Assembly: GCA_937959065.1 (NCBI GenBank)
Contig: CALGOI010000429.1
Span: 1-8,789 of the forward strand
Reading direction: 5' to 3'
Length of the DNA: 8,789 bases
From: an uncultured Ignavibacteriota bacterium
GTDB taxonomy: Bacteria; Bacteroidota; Ignavibacteria; Tepidaquicellales; Tepidaquicellaceae
Shown here: piece after piece, positions 1-5,758 of the stretch
Numbering within the stretch: the stretch's first letter is position 1
Layout of the letters: each line of letters starts with the position of its first letter
Translations under genes and position numbers: made by a program
The notes under the pieces: generated by a model
Seen by the model: only the letters and a program-made list of their open reading frames with translations
What the model was told of the DNA's origin: nothing
Database searches by the model: none

Positions 1-5
1 TCTAG

Positions 6-98
6 AATGGGGGTGATGCAATCATACAGGGTATTATCAAAGACATAACTTAATAAAAAAAAGCCGAGAAAGAACTTATTGATTCTGAGAAAGCAATA
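6..98 (+). pseudogene. Broken upstream part of the histidine kinase (PAS end / linker)
   Basis: Translated in the kinase frame, 6-50 reads NGGDAIIQGIIKDIT and 57-98 reads KKAEKELIDSEKAI. This is the usual end of a PAS domain (G-x-I-x-G-I-x-K-D-I-T) running into the charged coiled linker before a HisKA domain. Two adjacent TAA codons at 51-56 sit where E-R or E-K is normally found, and a TAG lies at 3-5. The frame is preserved across all three stops, so simple point changes would explain them. Either the kinase has lost its sensor half by nonsense mutation or the sequence has local errors. The assignment to a PAS domain rests on a short stretch only. Confidence 0.5.
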
Positions 99-749
99 TT
101 GACGGGAAAAATGGTAAGGACTGTGGCTCACGAGATACGCAACCCGCTCACGAATATCATGCTTTCACTCAAACAGCTGGAGAAAAAAATAAAAGATAAC
201 AGTAGTGATATAAAAAATTTCATAGACATCGCGGGGAAAAATACGGTTGTGATAAATACACTTATAGATGAAATGCTCCAGGCATCGAGCCTTGGCGAAA
301 TGAGCTTTAAATCCGGATCGCTGAATGAGATCATCGAGGAGTCAGTTAAATTTTGCAAAGACCGGATAGATCTGCAGGAAGTAGAGCTCGTGATGAACCT
401 AGATAAAACAGTTGATTGCCGCGAACTCGATCCCGATCAATTGAAACGAGCTTTTAACAACGTTGTCATAAATGCCGTCGAGGCAATGAGCAGTTGTAAG
501 AAGAAAATACTCACTATATCCAGCAAAATGACTAACGGTGACTGCACCATCACAATATCCGATACCGGTGAAGGCATCGAGGAAGACAAGATAAAGGACC
601 TTTTCGAGCCGTTTTATACGGGTAAAGCCGGGGGAATGGGACTGGGGCTTACGCTGGTAATGAACGTGATGAAAAAGCACAAGGCTGAAGTCAATGTCCG
701 AAGCAAGCCCGGAGAAGGCACAGTATTCGAGTTCATTTTTCCATATTGA
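99..749 (+). CDS. Sensor histidine kinase, catalytic half only
   Basis: Two-component histidine kinase core that would autophosphorylate on His and pass the phosphate to a response regulator. Visible in order: the HisKA H-box VAHEIRNPL with the phospho-acceptor His11, the N-box FNNVVINAVEA (about 119-129), the G1 box DTGEGI (155-160), the F-box LFEPFYTG (168-175) and the G2 box GGMGLGL (178-184), ending with the usual GEGTVFEFIFP. All ATP-binding boxes are intact. No membrane segment or sensor domain lies within the open frame. The TTG at 99 is the first possible start after in-frame stops at 51-56; ATG at 111 is an alternative, and neither has a clear ribosome binding site. The coding sequence continues recognisably upstream of the start, so this is probably the remnant of a longer PAS-containing kinase. 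No response regulator is adjacent. The family call is firm; whether the gene is functional is doubtful. Confidence 0.85.
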   Translation: MTGKMVRTVAHEIRNPLTNIMLSLKQLEKKIKDNSSDIKNFIDIAGKNTVVINTLIDEMLQASSLGEMSFKSGSLNEIIEESVKFCKDRIDLQEVELVMNLDKTVDCRELDPDQLKRAFNNVVINAVEAMSSCKKKILTISSKMTNGDCTITISDTGEGIEEDKIKDLFEPFYTGKAGGMGLGLTLVMNVMKKHKAEVNVRSKPGEGTVFEFIFPY

Positions 750-871
750 GTTTTAGTTTATGTTTTAGAATAAGTATTTGTATTAGTTATTTGTAATATT
801 ATTTTTCAAAAGTAGAGGATAATTTTGGGTCTGCAGTTTATTTTAAACTGTAGAAACAAAAAAACGGTTAA

Positions 872-1204
872 ATGCAGGGACCCTTTAGACTCGACCAAAA
901 TACGGTCGAATCAAAAGCAAAATCCCGGCCCGGTGTTTATATCCTGGGTAATAACATTCACGGCACATTCGTCGCAAAGCTTACTGGCAAAACAAGCAGC
1001 GATCTTAATGCAGCACTTAAAAAGGCGACCGGCAGGTTCGATAGTTTTTACTATGAGCATGCCAAAGATCCCGGTGATGCGTATCAGAAGGAATGCATGT
1101 ATTATCATTCGTACACGGACAAGGGATTCCGGCTGGAAAACGACGGACATCCCGAAAGACCGGAAGGGTACGATGATATACGGTGCCTGCAATGCGGGAA
1201 ATAA
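872..1204 (+). CDS. Small GIY-YIG-like hypothetical protein with C-terminal CxxC
   Basis: A 110-residue soluble protein. Residues 20-85 resemble the compact GIY-YIG fold: PGVYIL (20-25) as the first strand, a GKTSSDLNAALKKA segment (39-52) in the position of the usual G-R-S-x-x-L-x-x-R-L helix, a FYYEHAKDP segment (59-67) and a Glu in QKECMYYH (72-79) that could be the metal ligand. The arginine normally present after the glycine is Lys40 here, so nuclease activity is uncertain. The tail has a HPERPEG segment and CLQC (105-108), which may bind zinc. The ATG is the only start after an in-frame TAA at 869. No Shine-Dalgarno sequence is seen. A TAATTTTG box at 820-827 could be a Bacteroidota-type -7 element, but no good upstream partner is present. 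The protein is probably monocistronic. The GIY-YIG relation is recognised from pattern only. Confidence 0.65.
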   Translation: MQGPFRLDQNTVESKAKSRPGVYILGNNIHGTFVAKLTGKTSSDLNAALKKATGRFDSFYYEHAKDPGDAYQKECMYYHSYTDKGFRLENDGHPERPEGYDDIRCLQCGK

Positions 1205-1237
1205 TATATTAAGCGCATTGTGTTTTCACGCGTTTAC

Positions 1238-1258
1238 CAGACTTAATTATTTAGTCTG
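1238..1258. repeat. Short hairpin after the GIY-YIG-like gene
   Basis: CAGACT (1238-1243) pairs with AGTCTG (1253-1258). No T-run follows, so it is not a good intrinsic terminator by itself. It lies 34 bp after the stop codon and just before the stronger terminator candidate. Confidence 0.4.
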
Positions 1259-1282
1259 AAATTTGAGGTTGAAAAATCAGAT

Positions 1283-1319
1283 ACTTCTCCGGAGGTGAAG
1301 TGTTTCCGTTTTTTCTTTT
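1283..1319 (+). terminator. Candidate Rho-independent terminator
   Basis: ACTTC (1283-1287) pairs with GAAGT (1297-1301), CC (1289-1290) pairs with GG (1294-1295), a T-T mismatch lies between them, and the loop is GGA. A T-rich tract follows with runs of three, six and four T (1303-1319). Its place after 872-1204 fits termination of that gene. Confidence 0.5.
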
Positions 1320-1396
1320 CCTCTTTCCTCTTTTCCCGTTGAGTATTTTATTCATTCCTTCCAAGGTGCTTTTCCCGTGAGGATGTAAAAATTGTC

Positions 1397-1418
1397 ATGT
1401 ATATCTATATCTATACAT
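1397..1418. repeat. AT-rich inverted repeat
   Basis: ATGTATA (1397-1403) and TATACAT (1412-1418) form a perfect 7-bp stem around an 8-nt loop. Its function is unknown. It could be an operator-like site, but no nearby gene starts here. Confidence 0.4.
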
Positions 1419-1616
1419 CGATTGTAAAATGATCGGTTAATTTGTAACGGATACAAAATACTCAGGGGTCAAGTAAGATTAAATGAAGAAAGGGTCAAAT
1501 GCGCATGTATCACCGATTGTGATTTAAATGTTGGTATAACTTTTGTTTATTTTCAGTGGTTTTGTCGTGCAAAGACTGGGGATGGCATCATGTGTGAAAA
1601 ATCGGTGAGGGAGTAC

Positions 1617-1726
1617 CTCTCTAGATTGGCTTCGCCGAGCTAAAGGTTCCCGCCTACGCGGGAATGACAGGTGGGGTTCACTCCAGTTGTCACCCTCCGG
1701 ACGTTTTGACCGGAGGGTCTAGACCA
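1617..1726. repeat. Double-hairpin intergenic repeat bounded by CTAGA words
   Basis: Two strong stems lie side by side. TTCCCGC (1647-1653) pairs with GCGGGAA (1658-1664) over a 4-nt loop. ACCCTCCGG (1692-1700) pairs perfectly with CCGGAGGGT (1710-1718) over a 9-nt loop. The first stem, with the following ATGACA, matches a hairpin type often scattered between genes in environmental bacterial genomes. CTAGA occurs at 1621-1625 and again at about 1719-1723, near both ends. There is no coding frame, so it is probably a non-autonomous repeat or decayed mobile sequence. Confidence 0.55.
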
Positions 1727-1840
1727 CGATTTATGGACGTGATAAAAATCCAATGCGGATATTGCATTAAGTACGAAAAGGTGATTAGTCTCCTCTCCTA
1801 CGGAGGGGGTCAGCAAATAGGATGAATTCCCATTTTATAT

Positions 1841-2061
1841 TGCCCTTCGGGCATAGTTCTTTTGTCTCACCACAAAAGAACCAAAAAGGTGCCGCGCAGA
1901 TGAAAATCTTCTAAAATTATTTCGTTCATGCTACGGCAAAAAAACTCACTTCGTTCAGACAGTTTTTGCCGCCCGTTCCGCTGCGCGGGAACGACGCATT
2001 CACTCATAATTTCTTAACGCCGATTTCCATATGGCGGTATTGTGTGACACCAGCGGTGTCT
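1841..2061 (+). repeat. Modular hairpin repeat, copy 1
   Basis: The best preserved copy of a roughly 220-bp repeat. Stems in order: a, TGCCC/GGGCA (1841-1853, loop TTC); b, GTTCTTTTGT (1856-1865) with ACAAAAGAAC (1872-1881), a perfect 10 bp; a linker containing CTAAAATTATTTC (1911-1923); c, CGGCAAAAA (1934-1942) with TTTTTGCCG (1963-1971), with an extra AA followed by CT/AG pairing inside; d, CGTTCC (1974-1979) with GGAACG (1988-1993); and f, GACACC/GGTGTC (2046-2060, loop AGC). No protein is encoded. Related copies with changed but still paired stems lie at 5592-6442. It could be a MITE/REP-like element or a structured RNA. Confidence 0.7.
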
Positions 2062-2068
2062 ATGATTC

Positions 2069-2180
2069 CACCCTGAAGGTCCGAAGGACTCCGAAGGAGG
2101 GTGAAATAATGTCACCCTTTCAGGGTTTGGTTTGTGGTGGATTTTGATTCTATAATAATTTCACCCCTACGGGGTTTGGG
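2069..2180. repeat. Cluster of ACCCY/RGGGT hairpins
   Basis: CACCCT (2069-2074) pairs with AGGGTG (2098-2103) and encloses GTCC/GGAC (2079-2089, loop GAA). Next come two units 49 bp apart sharing ATAAT-K-TC: ACCCT-TTC-AGGGT (2114-2126) and ACCCC-TAC-GGGGT (2163-2175), each followed by TTTGG. The closing pair changes from T-A to C-G between the two, so pairing is kept. A reverse-oriented relative, including the upstream TTCTATAA word, lies at 6449-6474. Confidence 0.6.
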
Positions 2181-2199
2181 ATTATTGGAAAATGCATAG

Positions 2200-2241
2200 C
2201 CACGAGCTTTTCCCGAAGGGATGCCAATGGCAAGCTCGTGG
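2200..2241. repeat. Ten-pair stem with two nested hairpins
   Basis: CCACGAGCTT (2200-2209) pairs perfectly with AAGCTCGTGG (2232-2241). Between them are CCC/GGG with a GAA loop (2212-2220) and TGCC/GGCA with an AAT loop (2222-2232), so the whole could fold as a three-way junction. There is no coding frame and no T-run after it. Confidence 0.6.
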
Positions 2242-2260
2242 TACGTGAGGTCTTTATAAA

Positions 2261-2294
2261 ACGGCTTTAGCCGTTAAGTTTAGTGGCTAAAGCC
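2261..2294. repeat. GGCTTTAGCC inverted repeat with alternative pairing
   Basis: GGCTTTAGCC (2263-2272) is the exact reverse complement of GGCTAAAGCC (2285-2294), giving a 10-bp stem with a 12-nt loop. The left arm can also fold on itself as ACGGCT-TT-AGCCGT (2261-2274). Two mutually exclusive folds are therefore possible. Confidence 0.55.
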
Positions 2295-2316
2295 AATTTT
2301 AAAATTAAATCTTTGA

Positions 2317-2336
2317 CCACGCCTTAAAAGGCGTGG
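2317..2336. repeat. CCACGCCT/AGGCGTGG hairpin
   Basis: CCACGCCT (2317-2324) pairs with AGGCGTGG (2329-2336) across TAAA. It shares the CCACG...CGTGG outer stem with the structure at 2200-2241, so the two may be members of one repeat family. Confidence 0.55.
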
Positions 2337-2517
2337 CAATTCATTTTCACCGGTGCATGCGGGAGGGGATTTTGGGAAAAGCGGGAAAAGGGGTTGTTTT
2401 TTGGTATTTATGGGACGGGAGGGGCAGGCGGAGAGGCAATGGGGACAGGGGAATGGAGTTGTAATGCTTTGGAAAAGTGAGTGAGAAAAGTTATTTTTAT
2501 TGAAGTAAAATTAAATA

Positions 2518-3495
2518 ATGGAATTTTTTGGAAAATGTTTTATTACTGAGTTACCTGCTGAAGAAGATCAAGCTGAACCGGATCATGTATTTTGTTATAA
2601 AACGGATGTAAATGGGAAAAAATTTAAATTTTGTTTTTCAATGTATGAGAAAGATTGGGTATCCGGTAAGGATTTAGAAAGACTTAATATTAATCAGGCC
2701 ATTTATAAAGTTGTTAATGAAAATAGATATTTATTATCGGGAATTATATTAAACGATAGATGGCCTCTAAAAAGTAATGATGTCTTAACTAAGTCAAAAA
2801 TTGATAGAGTTCTTTATGAGTCAAATTATCCAAGAACCCCTAAAGAAAAAAAGGAATTTTTATTTAATGCTTTATTTTCAAATAATAAATTAGAAGGGCA
2901 ATTGAATGATTTAGAGGACACTCGTTACATTACAAATATATTCAAATATTACCTTAGAAGTGCTAGTGAATATCGATTTTATTTGGAAAATCTTTTAAAC
3001 GATGGGTACATAACCCTTCATCCTAATCTTTCTACGTATAGACAATATAAGATTACGTATGATGGATTAAATTATGGGATAAATTTGAACGAAGAAGGTT
3101 ATAATTCCAATATTTGTTTTGTGGCGATGTCATTTAGCAAAGAAGACTTACCAATTTTCACTGAAGCAATTGAACCTGCATGTGATATGTTGGGATTTAA
3201 TGCAAGAAGAATTGACGAAGAACATTATGACCCTGAAAAATCAGTTAATGATGCTATGATAGCTCTGATGAAACAAGCTAAATTCTGCATTGCTGATTTT
3301 ACTCAACAAAAACATGGAGTTTATTTTGAATCCGGTTACTGTCTTGGAAGAGGAAAGAAAGTAATTTATACTTGTAGCAAAAAAGATTTTGAAGACTCAC
3401 ACTTTGACACAAATCATTTCCCACACATTGTTTATGAAAATCTGGATGAGCTGAGAGATGGATTAATTAAAAAAATTGAAGCTTGGATTTTATAA
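2518..3495 (+). CDS. Winged-helix-like + nucleoside deoxyribosyltransferase/TIR-like effector candidate
   Basis: A 325-residue soluble protein. The C-terminal domain (about 198-325) looks like the nucleoside 2-deoxyribosyltransferase / TIR-like Rossmann fold: CFVAMSF strand (200-206), RRID (230-233), CIADFT strand (257-262), a GVYFESGY motif (267-274) whose Glu271 is the likely catalytic residue, KKVIYTC (280-286), then HFDTNHFPHIV and a terminal helix. Residues about 148-187, with YLENLLNDGYI followed by YKITYDGL, look like a winged helix. Residues 1-145 are not recognised and may be a sensor. Enzymes of this fold cut N-glycosidic bonds of nucleotides, DNA or NAD; toxicity during infection is an inference. 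The gene is the first of three closely spaced genes, 15 bp before the next. Its GC content is far lower than that of the neighbours outside the cassette. No Shine-Dalgarno sequence precedes the ATG. The domain call is fairly secure; activity is not. Confidence 0.75.
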   Translation: MEFFGKCFITELPAEEDQAEPDHVFCYKTDVNGKKFKFCFSMYEKDWVSGKDLERLNINQAIYKVVNENRYLLSGIILNDRWPLKSNDVLTKSKIDRVLYESNYPRTPKEKKEFLFNALFSNNKLEGQLNDLEDTRYITNIFKYYLRSASEYRFYLENLLNDGYITLHPNLSTYRQYKITYDGLNYGINLNEEGYNSNICFVAMSFSKEDLPIFTEAIEPACDMLGFNARRIDEEHYDPEKSVNDAMIALMKQAKFCIADFTQQKHGVYFESGYCLGRGKKVIYTCSKKDFEDSHFDTNHFPHIVYENLDELRDGLIKKIEAWIL

Positions 3496-3510
3496 AATAA
3501 ATAAATTATT

Positions 3511-4056
3511 ATGAAAAGAATTTTTTTTATCGTGGGATTTAATAATTGGGGTAAAACTTACCTTTTTAGAAATTTATTTAAGAAAGATAAAATATGTGAC
3601 ATAAAAAAAATTAGAAGTTTTCGAACAGATCAAACATACAAGATATTTGATTTCAAATTTGACATTAGATTTAAAGTTATGCAGGTATCAAATGATGATA
3701 TTGATTTGGAAAAATATTTAGACAAATTAGAAAAATTAGTGTTAGGAAAAAATTGCGAAAATATAATAGTTGCTCTATGTCCTACCACTACTGGGGAGAA
3801 TATTGAAAAATATAAAGGTACTCATGGACACAATGAGTCGTTAGATATATTAAGAAGTTCATTTATAAAGAGATACGAAAAACATCTAATTTTTTTGGAA
3901 AAGAAATGGGATAAAAGAGCTAAATTAGAAATATCCTATATTGAGAAGGAATATAAAAAGAAAAAAGTGAGATTTAAAAGTAAAATAATTAAATCGGTTG
4001 ATAGGGAGCACCGCAGTAAGGAAGTAATAAAATATTTAATAAATATTTATAAGTAA
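3511..4056 (+). CDS. Small P-loop NTPase of unknown family
   Basis: A 181-residue, lysine-rich protein. The N-terminus has a hydrophobic strand RIFFIV followed by a complete Walker A motif GFNNWGKT (9-16). A second hydrophobic strand, ENIIVALCP (83-91), is the best candidate for the Walker B/central strand, but it lacks the usual acidic residue at its end. Residues 92-110 (TTTGENIEKY... then HGHNES) and a basic helical tail (about 130-170, rich in KKK and KR) follow. It may be a minimal GTPase- or kinase-like domain, or the regulatory subunit of the cassette; I do not recognise a family. It lies 15 bp after the putative effector and 7 bp before the DUF5677-like gene, which implies one transcript. 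The base composition is the same AT-rich type as those two. No Shine-Dalgarno sequence is seen. Confidence 0.65.
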   Translation: MKRIFFIVGFNNWGKTYLFRNLFKKDKICDIKKIRSFRTDQTYKIFDFKFDIRFKVMQVSNDDIDLEKYLDKLEKLVLGKNCENIIVALCPTTTGENIEKYKGTHGHNESLDILRSSFIKRYEKHLIFLEKKWDKRAKLEISYIEKEYKKKKVRFKSKIIKSVDREHRSKEVIKYLINIYK

Positions 4057-4063
4057 AAAAATA

Positions 4064-4969
4064 GTGAATACAAACCAAAAGATAATTAAGTATGATACAG
4101 AAGTAGACAAATATATAAAGAAATTAGGGTCATCAAAGGGTACTTTGGAGGAAACAAAAAAGCATGGTTATGAAAAATATTCTTTTGTTTTGGATAAACT
4201 AGAGAAATTTTACCATATCACGAATTATATATCTTCTAAAGGTTATGAACTTGATGATAATGAAAAAATTTTGTTTACATTATTCAGCAAAGCTTCACTA
4301 GATGTTTGGGGAATTTACTATTGTTTAAGTAATGGGCTTGAAGTTCAAGCTTCAATTTTATTAAGAAGTTTATTTGAAGTTTTAGTAACAGTGAAAGTTA
4401 TTCTAAAAGAAAACACTCTTGAAAGGCTTAGGTTATATACTAATTATTCGCATATTGAAAGATGGAATCATATAAAATTACATAAGGAAATGTCAGGAAA
4501 AGGTTATTCCAATAAAATTTCATTTGAACAAAGTGAAATTGACAACATTATTGATAATTTTAATAAATACAAAACAGATTACCATCCTCAAAAACCAATA
4601 CACTGGGCATATAAAGAATTCAGGAAAAACCCTACAATGAAAGATTTATGTGAATATTTAGGTGATGAGTTTGTAAATAATTATATTTTTATTTTTGGAA
4701 CAGGGTCTAAATTTGTACATGTAAGTCCTATTCTTGAAGGCCATTTTACTCATTATCAAAACGAGAAAAGATTAATAGTTAATTCTTTCAAATTTACGGA
4801 CTCAACAATAAACGTAAGTTGTCTAGCTATGAATATTTGTTGTGAAGTTATTACTGAAATCCTCAATTTTTTAAAGGTTCAAGATTACGAAGATACAAAC
4901 CTGTACATCAGGTTTTTCACAGATCAAATTGTTCATATTGGACACAACTATCTGGAACAGAATTCCTAA
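4064..4969 (+). CDS. DUF5677-like helical protein
   Basis: A 301-residue, mostly helical protein resembling the DUF5677 family. The family-like features are an ILLRSLFEVLVT helix (98-109) with Arg101 and Glu105, a downstream Y-x-H-x-x-R-W segment (128-134), HWAY (180-183), and SKFVHVSP (215-222) with Ser215 and His219. The molecular role of this family is not established to my knowledge; the conserved charged and His residues inside helices hint at a catalytic or nucleotide-binding site. The start is GTG at 4064, 7 bp after the previous stop codon, so translational coupling is likely. An ATG further in would cut off part of the helical N-terminus. It is the last gene of the AT-rich cassette. 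Its stop codon (4967-4969) overlaps the stop of the opposite-strand DinB-like gene. No transmembrane segment is obvious. Confidence 0.65.
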   Translation: MNTNQKIIKYDTEVDKYIKKLGSSKGTLEETKKHGYEKYSFVLDKLEKFYHITNYISSKGYELDDNEKILFTLFSKASLDVWGIYYCLSNGLEVQASILLRSLFEVLVTVKVILKENTLERLRLYTNYSHIERWNHIKLHKEMSGKGYSNKISFEQSEIDNIIDNFNKYKTDYHPQKPIHWAYKEFRKNPTMKDLCEYLGDEFVNNYIFIFGTGSKFVHVSPILEGHFTHYQNEKRLIVNSFKFTDSTINVSCLAMNICCEVITEILNFLKVQDYEDTNLYIRFFTDQIVHIGHNYLEQNS

Positions 4970-5511
4970 AACTCACCATGTTTTCCTCTCATCTTATCAT
5001 TAAACTCTTTTGATCCTCCCCGAGGCACGCTCAGTGAGTTCCAGTTTTCTTTGGCGAGGTATTTTGCCATGTAGACTATCTGGCCGGTGTGGTATGCGTA
5101 GTGAGTGAGCTGGCGGTTTATTGCTTCGACCACGAGATGTTCCTCTCCGCGGATCTTTATTTTCTTAGTGAGGTCACCGGGAGTGAGTGAGCCGAGTGCA
5201 TCGAAGAGGCATTTCCATCCTTTTTCCCATCTTTCGATCAGGTCTTCCTCGTCGGTATAGAATAGCTGTTCGAATTCTTCGTCACGGTTACGCCACTCTT
5301 TTTCACCGTCGGATGTAAGGAAGTTGGTCCAGCGCGAGAGCATATTGCCGGATAGGTGTCGAATGATAATTGCGATGGAGTTTGTTTCTTCGTCCGGAGC
5401 GAAGAAGAAGTCTTCGTCTTTTATTTGTGTGAAAGCGCGGTCACCGAGGGCTTTGAGTTCGTGGAATTTTTTTATTGCGTCTTCGAGGTAATATTTTGCG
5501 AGGTTGTTCAT
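4966..5511 (-). CDS. DinB-superfamily (DUF1572-like) protein
   Basis: A 181-residue four-helix-bundle protein of the DinB/YfiT superfamily, closest by pattern to DUF1572. Three histidines placed as in metal-binding members are present: His52 in IIRHLSGN, and His137 and His141 in THYAYHTGQ. The family signature RHLSGNMLSRWTNFLTSDGE (51-70) is followed by WRNRDEEF (73-80). Some superfamily members are thiol-dependent transferases that bind Ni, Zn or Fe; the substrate here is unknown. The length is normal and the gene appears intact. The start is the ATG at 5511, preceded by AT-rich sequence with no Shine-Dalgarno sequence. GC content is clearly higher than in the convergent cassette it touches. 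The two stop codons overlap, so the cassette ends exactly at this gene's 3' boundary. Confidence 0.85.
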   Translation of the reverse strand: MNNLAKYYLEDAIKKFHELKALGDRAFTQIKDEDFFFAPDEETNSIAIIIRHLSGNMLSRWTNFLTSDGEKEWRNRDEEFEQLFYTDEEDLIERWEKGWKCLFDALGSLTPGDLTKKIKIRGEEHLVVEAINRQLTHYAYHTGQIVYMAKYLAKENWNSLSVPRGGSKEFNDKMRGKHGEF

Positions 5512-5545
5512 GTAGTAATATAATAATTAGAGAGGAAAAAGAATG

Positions 5546-5574
5546 TACCACTAATTATCACGAATGTGCACGAA
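5546..5574 (+). repeat. 29-bp inverted repeat, left copy
   Basis: It begins TACCACTAATTA and ends CACGAA. Position by position it matches the reverse complement of 6556-6584 at about 22 of 29 bases with no gap. It is built from roughly 10-bp units, each starting with CAC followed by T/G and AAT. Together the two copies bracket about 1 kb that contains all the right-hand hairpin repeat copies. Confidence 0.5.
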
Positions 5575-5591
5575 TTTCTTTTGTTTGTAGA

Positions 5592-5750
5592 GCCCTTCGG
5601 GCAAGTTCTTTTGTCTTGCTATAATATCTTATTCGTAACGCTCCACCAGGCTTCTTTTGCTTGTCCCCCGCATCAAGTGCGGGCAGGCGCCAGAAGCAAA
5701 AGGACAGCCTGTATGAAAATCGTCTAAGCAAACGCTCCGCTATGATTGTT
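5592..5750 (+). repeat. Modular hairpin repeat, copy 2 (interrupted)
   Basis: It opens with stem a, GCCC-TTC-GGGC (5592-5602), and the AGTTCTTTTGTCT arm, but the partner arm is missing. A second b-type stem follows: AGGCT (5648-5652) with AGCCT (5706-5710) outside, and CTTTTGCTT (5654-5662) with AAGCAAAAG (5694-5702) inside. The loop of that stem carries its own hairpin, CCCGCA (5667-5672) with TGCGGG (5678-5683). The linker word TGAAAATCGTCTAA at 5713-5726 resembles that of copy 1. Stems c to f are absent. Confidence 0.55.
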
Positions 5751-5758
5751 TTTGTATA

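Larger units (their letters stand above)
1205..2517. other. 1.3 kb gene-free, hairpin-rich intergenic region
   Basis: No reading frame with protein-like composition is present on either strand. The stretch is filled with inverted repeats, listed separately. It ends in a G-rich, purine-rich segment (about 2345-2460) that leads into the AT-rich cassette. A GGGTCAA word is repeated at about 1466 and 1492, and an ATGTATA/TATACAT inverted repeat lies at 1397-1418. The segment 1420-1616 holds nothing else I can name. No clear promoter for the gene at 2518 is visible; 2470-2517 is simply AT-rich. Confidence 0.7.

Noticed and set aside
825..1259. 144-codon plus-strand frame and a 93-codon minus-strand frame
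   Set aside because: They are shadows of the GIY-YIG-like gene at 872-1204, which has clear protein-family features.
1460..1500. Insertion sequence end suggested by repeated GGGTCAA
   Set aside because: Only two 7-base copies are present, with no transposase or inverted partner, so it is too weak to call.
2069..2518. Retron-type ncRNA next to the effector-like gene
   Set aside because: The effector domains recall retron Ec86, but there is no reverse transcriptase in the window, and the nearby stems belong to dispersed repeats found again at 5590-6480.
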